The translations under genes were made by a program, and so were the position numbers. Shown piece by piece: positions 9,391 to 17,456 of a stretch of DNA of 61,525 bases. The stretch is taken from positions 1 through 61,525 of the forward strand of contig NZ_AOJK01000036.1 in NCBI RefSeq assembly GCF_000336875.1, given 5' to 3'. The number at the start of each line of letters is the position of its first letter. Position 1 is the first letter of the stretch. The notes under the pieces were generated by a model. It was not told the origin of the DNA. It was given only the letters and a program-made list of their open reading frames with translations, and ran no database searches. This DNA is from Halorubrum californiense DSM 19288 (GTDB lineage: Archaea > Halobacteriota > Halobacteria > Halobacteriales > Haloferacaceae).

Positions 9391-9843
9391 ATGACGCGGG
9401 TGTGTCTCCTCGGCGACCCCGACGTGGAGCTCTCCTACGAGCTGCTCTCCCGCGAGACGGCTCGCGACGCGCTCGCGACCTACGACATCGAGGAGCCGTT
9501 CGAGAACAGCGTCGCCGTCGACACCGTGAGCCTCGGCGCCGCCGTCTCCCTCCTCAACGACCTCGACTGGTACCTCGTCCGCTTCGTCGAGGAGGCGCTC
9601 GTGCTGGAGCCGTCCGTCGCCACCGACCAGTGGCTCTCCCGGGACCTCGCCCGCGAGGTCCGCGACGGCGACGTGCCCCCCGAGGAGACCGACCAGCGCC
9701 TGAAGGTGTTCGGCCTCGTCGACGGCCGCCCGGTCGAGCCCCTCTTCGTCCGACGGCGACAGGGCGAGACGCCCGAGTACGACCTCCGCGACGTCGACGA
9801 GACGGTCGTCGTCCGCGTGAGCGAGTCGGAGTTCTCCGGGTGA
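9391..9843 (+). CDS. Conserved haloarchaeal protein, probably DUF5804
   Basis: The protein is 150 aa, acidic and soluble, with no signal or membrane segment. Its head (MTRVCLLGDPDVELSYELLS) and the segments SLLNDLDWYLVRF and QWLSRDLAREVRDGD resemble what I recall of the DUF5804 family, whose role is unknown. ATG 9391 is preferred over the earlier in-frame codon at 9364 because the conserved beta-strand start begins there. It lies 78 bases downstream of mat and could be co-transcribed. Confidence 0.6.
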   Translation: MTRVCLLGDPDVELSYELLSRETARDALATYDIEEPFENSVAVDTVSLGAAVSLLNDLDWYLVRFVEEALVLEPSVATDQWLSRDLAREVRDGDVPPEETDQRLKVFGLVDGRPVEPLFVRRRQGETPEYDLRDVDETVVVRVSESEFSG

Positions 9844-9877
9844 GCCGGCGTCGGCCGCCGCCCCGACCTCCCGACCC

Positions 9878-10426
9878 TCACTCGTCGACTTCCGCGAGGA
9901 TCCGCGTTCGAATCGGGTCGACGTCGACCGGCGCCCACGCCTCCACGTCGTAGGTCACGTCGGCGAGCGTTTCCAGCCGCTCGGCGTCGCCCGCGTTTAT
10001 CGCTTCGACCGCCTCCTCGCGGAGTTGCGCCAAGACCGCGTCCGCGAGCGTCTCGCGGTCGACCCCGCGGTCCGGCACGTCGAGGATGTGCGGGAGGTCC
10101 TCGGCGCCCTCCGGGAGCGTCGGGAACGCGGCCGGACCGACCGCGAGGGCGGTCCCGCCCTCGCCGGTCCCCGCCGCCGCGCGGTCTGTCCCTCCGTCGG
10201 TCGCGTCCGCGTCGCCGGAGAGCGCGCCGTCGGGAGCCGGCACGAGCGCGTACTCGGCGACCGCGAGGTCGATGGCGGCGTCGATGGCGTTCTCGTCGAC
10301 CTCGGTCCGCTGTTTGAACGCCAGCTCGGAGAGCGCCCGCGAGAGCTCCGCGCGGGTGAGCCACCCGAACAGGTCGACGACGCCGGCGAGGTCGTCGCGC
10401 GCGGCGACGCTCGGGCCGTCCGCCAT
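9878..10426 (-). CDS. Conserved haloarchaeal hypothetical protein
   Basis: The protein is 182 aa and soluble. The first third is helical (DLFGWLTRAELSRALSELAFKQ), suggestive of a helix-turn-helix-like bundle; an acidic Ala/Gly linker (about 70-95) follows, then a C-terminal helical part (LADAVLAQLREEAVEAI). I cannot name a function. It starts one base after the stop of the GT81-like gene (TGA-G-ATG), so the two are almost certainly one operon. Confidence 0.65.
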   Translation of the reverse strand: MADGPSVAARDDLAGVVDLFGWLTRAELSRALSELAFKQRTEVDENAIDAAIDLAVAEYALVPAPDGALSGDADATDGGTDRAAAGTGEGGTALAVGPAAFPTLPEGAEDLPHILDVPDRGVDRETLADAVLAQLREEAVEAINAGDAERLETLADVTYDVEAWAPVDVDPIRTRILAEVDE

Positions 10427-10427
10427 C

Positions 10428-11594
10428 TCAGTCCTCCCCCGGCGCCGGCTCCGCCTGCGCGTCCCCCGTCACCGAGCCGTCGATCCGGTCGCTCCCACGG
10501 ACCGCGTCGAGGTCCTCGCGAGCGGCCGCCCGGACCTCGTCGGGGTCGACCCGGGCCGACTCCCACGCCGGGAGCCGGGTGTCGGGGCCGGGCTCGCCGA
10601 GCGCCTCGGCGTACGTCGCCACCTGCGAGCGCTCGTCGGGGGCGTCGTACGAGAGGCCGTTGAACGCGGCGTCGGTCGCGTAGCCGTCGACCAGCGTCTC
10701 CGCGGCCTCGCGGTACCCCTCGGCGAGCCCGTCGTAGTCGACGTCGACGCCGGCGTCCTCGACCGCGCGCAGCGTCGCCGCGCCGACTGCCCGGCTCATG
10801 TCGGCGAGGCCGGTCGGGCCCTCGACGGAGCGGTGGTCGTGCTCGTAGCTCCCCAGATCGACCTGCGCGCTGTCGGCGAAGCCGGCGTGGCCGAACGCCT
10901 CGCCGAGCGTCCCGACCTCCAGCCCCCAGCCGCGCTGGACGCGGAGCCGGGAGACGAGGTCGCTCGTCGCCGCGAACTCGCCGGCGAGGGCGTAGCGGAA
11001 CGCGGAGAGGTACTCCAGAACGTCCGGCTCTCGACCGGGCGCGGCGTCGCCGAGCGCGCGGACGAGCGGCCGGAAGAACAGCCTGAACAACCGGCCGTAC
11101 AGCGAGCCGTCCTCGACGCGGGCGTAGTACCCCTTCGAGAATCGGTACCCCTCACCCAACGGGAACAGCAGTCGGTTGACGAACGCCGGCGAGTAGGTCT
11201 TCGTGTCGGCGTCGTGGACGACGACGAACTCCTCGTCGAGCGCGCGGCCGAGGGCGAGCCACACGTCGCGGCCCTTGCCGCGGTCGCCGTCGAGCCCGCG
11301 CGCTTCGAGCAGCGAGGCGAGTTCGGGACCGTCGCACCACAGCGTCTCGACGTCGAGGTCGAACCCGTCGAGCCAGTCCGCGAACGGGCCGGCGCGGTCG
11401 GCCGACGCCCGGAGCGGGACGATCACCCGAGCGGGGTCGACCGTCTCCAGCGTGGAGAGCACGCGCTCGGCCGCGAGCGTCCCGTACTCGCGCTCGGTCA
11501 TCGGCACGACGACCGCCGCTCGGTCCGTCGGGGCGTCGGGCCGGTGGTCGGTCAACGCGTGGAGGGTCGTCACGCGCTCCTGAACGTACTCCAT
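10428..11594 (-). CDS. GT81-like glycosyltransferase (glucosyl-3-phosphoglycerate synthase type)
   Basis: This is a GT-A fold nucleotide-sugar transferase. It shows VVVPMTEREY at the start of the donor domain, GKGRDVW (106-112), the metal-binding HDADTKTYSPAFV (127-139), SKGYYARVEDGS and the acceptor-side motif GWGLEVGTL (222-230). This order matches GpgS/MpgS enzymes, which make glucosyl- or mannosyl-3-phosphoglycerate, the precursor of a compatible solute. No matching phosphatase gene is next to it; instead a 182-aa unknown follows, one base away. The exact donor and acceptor are inferred. Confidence 0.75.
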   Translation of the reverse strand: MEYVQERVTTLHALTDHRPDAPTDRAAVVVPMTEREYGTLAAERVLSTLETVDPARVIVPLRASADRAGPFADWLDGFDLDVETLWCDGPELASLLEARGLDGDRGKGRDVWLALGRALDEEFVVVHDADTKTYSPAFVNRLLFPLGEGYRFSKGYYARVEDGSLYGRLFRLFFRPLVRALGDAAPGREPDVLEYLSAFRYALAGEFAATSDLVSRLRVQRGWGLEVGTLGEAFGHAGFADSAQVDLGSYEHDHRSVEGPTGLADMSRAVGAATLRAVEDAGVDVDYDGLAEGYREAAETLVDGYATDAAFNGLSYDAPDERSQVATYAEALGEPGPDTRLPAWESARVDPDEVRAAAREDLDAVRGSDRIDGSVTGDAQAEPAPGED

Positions 11595-11693
11595 TTACAA
11601 ATTACACGGGAGCGACAACCAAAACAGGTGCGGTACCACACCCCTATGCCGGTCCCGGGCTGCGAGGTCGGGATCGGCGTCCGCGTCGTCGCC

Positions 11694-12878
11694 TCAGACG
11701 GTCCGGCTCGCGCCCGCCGCGCCCCCGGGAACGCGTCCGAACCGGTACAGCACGGCGTACGCCGCGACGAGGAGCGCAAGCCCCCCGGCGAGCCCGAGGA
11801 AGACGGCGTCGTACGTCGCGCCCGCTTCGATCGCTTCGCCAACGACCCACGAGCCGGCCGCCTGCGTGGACATCATCCCGGCGGAGAACATCGCGTACGC
11901 CGACGCGCGCGACTCGTCGGGCAGCGACGCGAGCAGGTAGGTGTCGCCCGCCGGGAACAGCATGTGAATGGCGAAGCCGACGACGACGCTCGCAGTGATC
12001 ACCGCCGCCAGCCCCTCGGCGACGACCACGAGGACGACGCCGCCGACGAACGACGTGACGATGCCGAGCAGGTACGGGACGTGGGGGAGCCGGTCCGCGA
12101 GGTCGCCCGAGACGAGGAAGGCGGGCACGCCGGCCGCGAAGATCACCGTCAGGAGGTTCCGCGCGGTCGCCCGGGGGAGCCCCTTGTCGATCATGTACAG
12201 CTCGTAGAAGTTGAACAGGCCCTGCCAGACGAAGCTCGTCAGGCCCATCAGCACCACGCCTGCGAGGATCAGCTTCCACTCGCCGCGGGCGGCCGCGAGG
12301 AAGTCCGTGTCTCCCGCGCCGGCGTCCGGGAGGTCGGTCCGCTTCGCGAGCGCGACGAACAGGACCGTGCTGGCCGCCGCGGCGAGCGCGAGCGCGTAGA
12401 AGGCGTACCGCCAGTCGTACCACAGCGCGACGGTGACCGCGGGCGCGGCGATGACCGCGGAGAGCTGGCTGGCCATGCCGTGGACGCCCATCACGCGCCC
12501 GACGCGCTGCGGGAACAGCTCCGAGATGAACGGGTTCGCGGCGACGAAGTAGACCCCGGAGGCCAGGCCGACCGCGAAGGCGGCGACCATCAGCGCGAGG
12601 ACGCCCGGCGCGAGGGCGACGCCGAGCGCGCCGGCGGTCAGCATCGCGCCGGAGACGACGATCACGCTGCGCCGCGTGAAGCGCGTGAGCGCCCAGCCGG
12701 CGGGGAGCCGCGGGGCGGCCGAGCCGAGCCACGCGAGCGTGACGATGAGCCCGGCGGTCCCCTCGCGGATCCCGAACGCGTCGATGAACTCGCCCACGAG
12801 GGGGGCGAACACGACCCGCGCGAAGTTGACGAGGAAGACCAGCGCGCAGAGCGATCCGAACAGCCTGGTCCGTGACAC
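11694..12878 (-). CDS. MFS transporter
   Basis: The 394-residue protein has about 12 hydrophobic segments and MFS loop features: GWALTRFTRRS between helices 2 and 3, and a central hydrophilic loop near 195-210. A long stretch (VYFVAANPFISELFPQRVGRVMGVHG) resembles sugar- or nitrate-porter-like MFS groups, but the substrate cannot be deduced. The start is GTG at 12878, just before the first helix. Neighbours give no substrate hint. Confidence 0.82.
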   Translation of the reverse strand: MSRTRLFGSLCALVFLVNFARVVFAPLVGEFIDAFGIREGTAGLIVTLAWLGSAAPRLPAGWALTRFTRRSVIVVSGAMLTAGALGVALAPGVLALMVAAFAVGLASGVYFVAANPFISELFPQRVGRVMGVHGMASQLSAVIAAPAVTVALWYDWRYAFYALALAAAASTVLFVALAKRTDLPDAGAGDTDFLAAARGEWKLILAGVVLMGLTSFVWQGLFNFYELYMIDKGLPRATARNLLTVIFAAGVPAFLVSGDLADRLPHVPYLLGIVTSFVGGVVLVVVAEGLAAVITASVVVGFAIHMLFPAGDTYLLASLPDESRASAYAMFSAGMMSTQAAGSWVVGEAIEAGATYDAVFLGLAGGLALLVAAYAVLYRFGRVPGGAAGASRTV

Positions 12879-13052
12879 GGCGGCGCTTCTCCGCGCCCGG
12901 ACACAAGCGTTGCGAAAGCGCCCCGACGCGCCCTCCAGAGACGGATCGCGGGGAACTACGCGTGGAGGTGCCCGCTTGCCGTCGATTTCGTTCGTCGCGT
13001 CAGACCGATGTCGTACGGGGTTTTTATCCGCCCCGCCCCCGAACGGCGGGGT

Positions 13053-13223
13053 ATGAAATCCACGCGCAAGGGGCTCCGCGACGGCGACCTGATCAAGGAC
13101 ACCTACGAGCGGCTGAACTGCGCCGACTGCGAACAGGTGTTGAAAAAGGAGAACGACCCCGACGAGGTGTTCTCGGTCCGCATCTGCCCGGAGTGCGGCG
13201 CGCGGTTCAAGGAACTTCGCTGA
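13053..13223 (+). CDS. HVO_0758-family zinc-finger microprotein
   Basis: This 56-aa protein carries two Cys pairs, C23-x2-C26 and C45-PE-C48, that should bind one zinc. Length, the head MKSTRKGLRDGDL and the DPDEVFSVRICPECG block match my memory of the Haloferax HVO_0758 zinc-finger protein. ATG 13053 is chosen because a TTTTTATC box (13020-13027) lies about 27-29 bases upstream and the homologue begins with MKSTRKG. The in-frame ATG at 13008 would lie upstream of that promoter. Molecular role unknown. Confidence 0.8.
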   Translation: MKSTRKGLRDGDLIKDTYERLNCADCEQVLKKENDPDEVFSVRICPECGARFKELR

Positions 13224-13235
13224 CGCCGTCCCGCT

Positions 13236-13276
13236 CCGTCGTCGCCCCTCCGTCCCACCCCGTCGTCGCCCCTCCG
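13236..13276. repeat. 17-bp direct repeat in pyrimidine-rich intergenic DNA
   Basis: CCGTCGTCGCCCCTCCG occurs at 13236-13252 and again at 13260-13276. The surrounding 130 bases between the zinc-finger gene and a convergent lipoprotein gene are C/T-rich on this strand and hold no other feature I can see. Confidence 0.65.
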
Positions 13277-13356
13277 ACTTCTCTCCGCCGTTGTCCCTCC
13301 GCTATCCTTTTCGCTTCTCCCGTGCGGTCGATTCGTCCGGGTTCGTCCGCCCTCGC

Positions 13357-14703
13357 TCATCCCTCGAACGAGTCCCTGACCGACTGCGTCACCGTGCGCG
13401 CCTCGACCGTGACCGCCTCGATCCACCGGTACGCGGTGTACGCCTCGACCGTCGACCGGGCGCTTCGGTCGCCCGCCGCGAGCGCCCCGTCCGGCTCCGC
13501 GAACAGCGGGAGGAACTCCGTCGCCAGCCACCGGTCCAGCGGGTTCTCGCTCTCCGCGAGCGACGCCGCCGACTCGACCGCCGCGCTCCGCGCCGCGCCG
13601 ACCGCCCCCGGACCGTCGGGGAACATCGTCTCGCCGTCCTCGACGCGCGCGGCGACGTCGTCCAGCGCCCGGAGCCGCGTCCACGCGAGCGCGGTCCGGA
13701 TCAGTCCGGTCGCCGGGTGGTCGGGCTCGTAGTCGCCGAACGCGACGGGGTCGAACCGCATGTCATCGAAGCTCCGGTAGACGGCGGTCGACAGCAGGGA
13801 GGCGCTCGGCGCGCCGCGCGCGACCGCCCGGCCGTCGACGAAGGCCTCCGTGCCCGGGTAGCGCCGGAGGTCCTCGACTCCCTCACCGTGGAGGTCGCGG
13901 AGCCGGTCGCCGACCGCGCGGCCGAGCCGGTTCATCTCGCGGCGGAGCGGTTCGGCGACCGACACCGGGTCGTCGAGCGAGGCGGCGTACCGGTTCCGGA
14001 GGTGCCGCCCCGCCTCGATCAGCGACTGGACGCGCTCGACGTCGCCGGCCCCCTCACCCGTCCGGAGCGGGTTCGCCCGGTCGGTCGGGCCGCTGCCGAC
14101 CAGCGTCCGTCGCCTCGCCTCGTCGTACCAGCGCTCGATCGGGCCGTAGACCGCGGCGCCGGCCGGCGGATCCGCCGCCGGCCCCGGCAGTTCATCCAGC
14201 GTCTCGGACGCCCGTCGCCGCACCGTCCCGACGTCCGGAGCCACCGCAGTCGGGTCGCCCTCGACGGTCACGGCGGCCCACGTGCCGACGGCTGTCGCGG
14301 CGTGGCCGCGCGCGGCGGCGTAGCGCTCGGCCGCCCGCAGCGGCGGGAGCGACTTGCCGGGGCCCGGCAGCGCGTCGCGCGCCGCCGTCCGCTCCGTCAC
14401 GATCTGTTCGCGGATCTCGCCGTTCGGGAGCCGCTCCGCGGTCAGCGGCTCCGGGACAGGGGAAAGCAGGCGGTCGACGCGGTCGGCGAACGCGCCCTCG
14501 ACCGCGGGCTCGACGTCGACGGGGACGAGTCGCGGCGAGTCGGGGACCGGCTCGTCGAACTCGCGCGGAACCGCCTCCACGTCGAACGACGGCGGGTCGT
14601 CCCAGAACCGCGGCTCGCCCCGGCCCGAACAGCCGGCGAGGGACCCGAGCGCGACGGCGCCCGTGGCGGCGAGCGCGTCGCGCCGGGTGAGGCGCCGCGT
14701 CAC
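13357..14703 (-). CDS. Tat lipoprotein of unknown function (second gene of pair)
   Basis: MTRRLTRRDALAATGAVALG ends in SLAGC, a twin-arginine signal with lipobox. The 448-aa protein is otherwise helical and rich in Ala, Arg and Glu, with no domain I recognise; several AERYAAARGHAATAV-like helices suggest an all-alpha fold. Its GTG start overlaps the TGA of the preceding lipoprotein gene by four bases (GTGA), so both are made from one mRNA and may act together at the cell surface. Confidence 0.75.
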   Translation of the reverse strand: MTRRLTRRDALAATGAVALGSLAGCSGRGEPRFWDDPPSFDVEAVPREFDEPVPDSPRLVPVDVEPAVEGAFADRVDRLLSPVPEPLTAERLPNGEIREQIVTERTAARDALPGPGKSLPPLRAAERYAAARGHAATAVGTWAAVTVEGDPTAVAPDVGTVRRRASETLDELPGPAADPPAGAAVYGPIERWYDEARRRTLVGSGPTDRANPLRTGEGAGDVERVQSLIEAGRHLRNRYAASLDDPVSVAEPLRREMNRLGRAVGDRLRDLHGEGVEDLRRYPGTEAFVDGRAVARGAPSASLLSTAVYRSFDDMRFDPVAFGDYEPDHPATGLIRTALAWTRLRALDDVAARVEDGETMFPDGPGAVGAARSAAVESAASLAESENPLDRWLATEFLPLFAEPDGALAAGDRSARSTVEAYTAYRWIEAVTVEARTVTQSVRDSFEG

Positions 14704-15371
14704 GTGCCGTCACCCCCGTCGTCGTCCGCTCCGCTCAGGGCAGTGTCGTTCCCGGGCACTGTCGCATTCCCGTCGATCACGTCGTACTCGGTGTCCGTCG
14801 TCCGACACGGAGAGTGCCCGCTCGAACCGGACCCGGTGAGACGGTCGTCGAGCGCGGCCGGGAGCCGGAAGAGCAGCGCGAGGGCGACCCGCGCGTCCGC
14901 CTCGCAGGCCTCGTCGGGCGGGCGGAGCTCGCTGCAGTACTCGTACTCGACGCGCCCGGGCTGCCACGACACCGAGTGGATCACGAGTCGCTCACACGAC
15001 CGGACGCCGGCCGGCGAGACGTACACGGTCTCCGCGTCGTAGTCGGTCTCGTCGAGGAAGGATCGGACCCGCTCGCGGTCCGCGTCGGAGACGGCCTCGG
15101 CGACCAACAGTTCGTCCGCTCGCTCGGCGCTCGTCACGAGTTCCCGACCGATTCGGTTCGGTTCGTTCTCGTCGTTCGCTTCGCTCCCGTCGAGGAGGAC
15201 GCTCTCGCCGGTCGGATTGCGCGGCTTCACGACCGTCGGGTCGGTCTCCGCGCCTCGCGTCTGCGGCTGGACGGACTCCGCCTCCGGGCCGCTCGCGCCG
15301 GAACAGCCGGCGAGCGCGCCGACGACGCCGAGCGCCGCGCTGCCGAGGAGGGCTCGTCGAGTGGGGGTCAT
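14700..15371 (-). CDS. Tat lipoprotein of unknown function (first gene of pair)
   Basis: TPTRRALLGSAALGVVGALAGC is a Tat signal plus lipobox. The mature part (about 200 aa) has four or five further Cys (SCERLVIH, EYCSELRPPDEACEAD, SPCRTTD), unusual for a haloarchaeal secreted protein and suggestive of disulfides. An acidic tail (GADDDGGDG) ends it. ATG 15371 is taken as start because the signal peptide begins there; the frame opens earlier at 15398. It is coupled to the 448-aa lipoprotein gene downstream. Confidence 0.72.
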   Translation of the reverse strand: MTPTRRALLGSAALGVVGALAGCSGASGPEAESVQPQTRGAETDPTVVKPRNPTGESVLLDGSEANDENEPNRIGRELVTSAERADELLVAEAVSDADRERVRSFLDETDYDAETVYVSPAGVRSCERLVIHSVSWQPGRVEYEYCSELRPPDEACEADARVALALLFRLPAALDDRLTGSGSSGHSPCRTTDTEYDVIDGNATVPGNDTALSGADDDGGDGT

Positions 15372-15479
15372 GAGACGATGTTGGACGGGTCCCGACAAAC
15401 GCTTTCTGGCGTCCGGTCGCCGGTGCGCTCCTCCGTCGTCGCGGCCGCAGCCCCCCGGCGTCGCAGCCGTCGCCCGCGC

Positions 15480-16592
15480 TCACTCGAAGACGGCGTCGAA
15501 CGCCGATGCGCCGAGCGGGTCGAAGGTGCCGGCTGCGACGTTCTCGCGGACGTGGTCGGGGTCGGTCGTCCCGACGAGCGAGGAGGTGACGCCGGGGGCG
15601 CTCCGCGCGAAGTTGAGCGCGCGCTGGGCCGTCGTCTCCCCCGCGAGCGTCGCGTCGACGTCGGCGGGGATGGCGCCCTCGACGGTCAGGTCCCCCTGCC
15701 CGACGCTCGCGCTCGTCACCACCGAGAGCCCGGCCTCGTGGGCGAATTCGAGGGTCGAAACGGGCCCGTCGGCGTCGGCGCCGGGCGGCGCGGGCTGGTT
15801 CCGCCGCGTGAAGGCGTCCGCCATCGCGACGTTGAACGGGAGCTGAATCGCCTCGAACCCGTGGCCGTCGTCGGGGCCGACCGCCTCGCCGGCGGCCTCG
15901 GCCCGGGCGAGGACCTCGGCGAGCGAGAGGGAGTCGTCGGCCTCCTCGGGGACGCGGAACGCGCTCCACGACGCGACGCCGTACGCGCCGATGTCGCCCG
16001 CGGTCCGCCGGCGTTCGAGGGCCTCGAACGCGTCTTCGAGGGCGTCGTACACCTCGTCCCGCGAGCGGGCGGCGAGTTGCGTCTCGGGGTTGTGGACGTA
16101 GAAGCAGTCGACGGCGTCGAGGCCGAGGCGCTCGAGCGAGCGGTCCAGCGACCACTCCAAGTACGCCGGCGTCATCGCGTGCGCGCCGTTCGCGAGGTCG
16201 TCGGGGGCGACGATCCCGGGTTCGACGAACCGCTCGCGGACGTACGCGCCGGGGTCGTCCGGGCGCTCGCCGTCGAACGGAGGGAAGCCGCCCTTCGTCG
16301 CGACGACCACCGACTCGCGGTCGACGGGCGCCGCCCGAAGCGCCTCGCCGACGACGCGCTCGGCGCGGCCGCAGCGGTAGTTGGCCGCGGTGTCGACGTG
16401 ATTCACGCCCGACCGGAGCGCCAGTTCGATCGACTCGCGGGCCGCCTCGTCGACCGCGGGCGTCGGCTCGCCGAGGTACGTCCCGATTCCGACGCTGGAG
16501 ACGACGCCGGGACCGAAGCGGCGGAAGTAGGTGCGCCCGAAGGCGTCGCCGAACCGGTCCCGGTACCCCCAGAGGGCCTCGCGAGTCGCCAT
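15480..16592 (-). CDS. Aldo/keto reductase
   Basis: This is an NAD(P)H-dependent (beta/alpha)8 oxidoreductase. The catalytic tetrad is visible: D67 and Y72 (HVDTAANYRCG), K100 (VVATKGG) and H167 (CFYVHNPE). Near the end, SLVGTTDPDHVRENV is the usual cofactor-binding loop. At 370 aa it is longer than most family members because of inserted loops. Substrate unknown. A methyltransferase gene lies upstream on the same strand, 120 bases away. Confidence 0.88.
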   Translation of the reverse strand: MATREALWGYRDRFGDAFGRTYFRRFGPGVVSSVGIGTYLGEPTPAVDEAARESIELALRSGVNHVDTAANYRCGRAERVVGEALRAAPVDRESVVVATKGGFPPFDGERPDDPGAYVRERFVEPGIVAPDDLANGAHAMTPAYLEWSLDRSLERLGLDAVDCFYVHNPETQLAARSRDEVYDALEDAFEALERRRTAGDIGAYGVASWSAFRVPEEADDSLSLAEVLARAEAAGEAVGPDDGHGFEAIQLPFNVAMADAFTRRNQPAPPGADADGPVSTLEFAHEAGLSVVTSASVGQGDLTVEGAIPADVDATLAGETTAQRALNFARSAPGVTSSLVGTTDPDHVRENVAAGTFDPLGASAFDAVFE

Positions 16593-16713
16593 GTGGTCGG
16601 GGTAGTCGGCTCGCGGATAAAAGTCGCGCGGGAGGTCGGGTCGCCGTCGACCGTACCGCCTCCACCGAGGGCCCCGTCAGTCGGAGGCGCGCAGTCCGTC
16701 GGCGGCGTTCCGA

Positions 16714-17334
16714 TCAGTCGGTCGCGAGGAAGGTCCGCGTCGTGTCCCTGTCGCCGCGGACGACGTCGACCTCGTCGAGCCCCAGCGAGGCGAATACCTT
16801 GCGCCAGTCGCGGTAGTAGAGGGGCGTGTCGTCGTCGACGAAGTTCACGTCCGGGTCGGCCGGCGCCGACTCGACCGTCGGCTCCTCGATCTCGGCCGTG
16901 ACGAGGACTTCGTCGGTGACCCGGGCGATCTCTCCGAAAACCGACTCGGCCTCGGGGGGGACGTGCTGGAGCGTCTCGACCGAGTACACCGCGTCGAACG
17001 CGCCGTCGTCGAACTCCCCGAGGACGTCCGTCAGGGAACCGCAGTGAAACGTCCCGGCGGCCGCGAGGTCGGGATACGTCTCTCGCATCGTCTCGAAGGC
17101 CCCGGGGTCGATGTCGATCCCGGATAGGTTCCCGAAGCCGTGCGCCGCGAGGTGTCGGAGGTGACGGCCAGAGCCGCAGCCGAGTTCGAGGACCCCGGCG
17201 TCGCGGTCGAGGTGCGCAGCGAGGGCCGCTCGGACCAGATCGCTCGTCTCGTTCGGCCCGCGGTAGGCGTAGTACGCCGGCGAGTACTCTCCCGCCCGGT
17301 CTCGCCACGCGTCTCGCACGGTGTCGGGGTCCAC
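16714..17334 (-). CDS. Class I SAM-dependent methyltransferase
   Basis: The 206-aa single-domain protein has motif I VLELGCGSG (48-56), the acidic residue of motif II in LSGIDID, and FDAVYSVETLQHVP as motif IV. This is the Methyltransf_11-type fold. The substrate cannot be predicted. The promoter region is shared with the divergent GMC oxidoreductase gene 120 bases away. Confidence 0.85.
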   Translation of the reverse strand: MDPDTVRDAWRDRAGEYSPAYYAYRGPNETSDLVRAALAAHLDRDAGVLELGCGSGRHLRHLAAHGFGNLSGIDIDPGAFETMRETYPDLAAAGTFHCGSLTDVLGEFDDGAFDAVYSVETLQHVPPEAESVFGEIARVTDEVLVTAEIEEPTVESAPADPDVNFVDDDTPLYYRDWRKVFASLGLDEVDVVRGDRDTTRTFLATD

Positions 17335-17456
17335 GGCTAACGACTCCGACAGCGAGGGATAACGCCGTCGAACGCCGCGCGGCGGCGCGGCGGTCCCGAA
17401 CCCTCGGCGGTCGCGGACCGGGCACAGTTAATTGCCGGTGACTCGCATGGTTGTCT

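Noticed and set aside
10086-12875. 929-codon plus-strand open frame
   Set aside because: It overlies three well-supported minus-strand genes and is Arg/Glu/Pro low-complexity, as expected for shadows in GC-rich haloarchaeal DNA.
14814-16901. 695-codon plus-strand open frame
   Set aside because: Shadow of lipoprotein and aldo/keto reductase genes; no recognisable domain.
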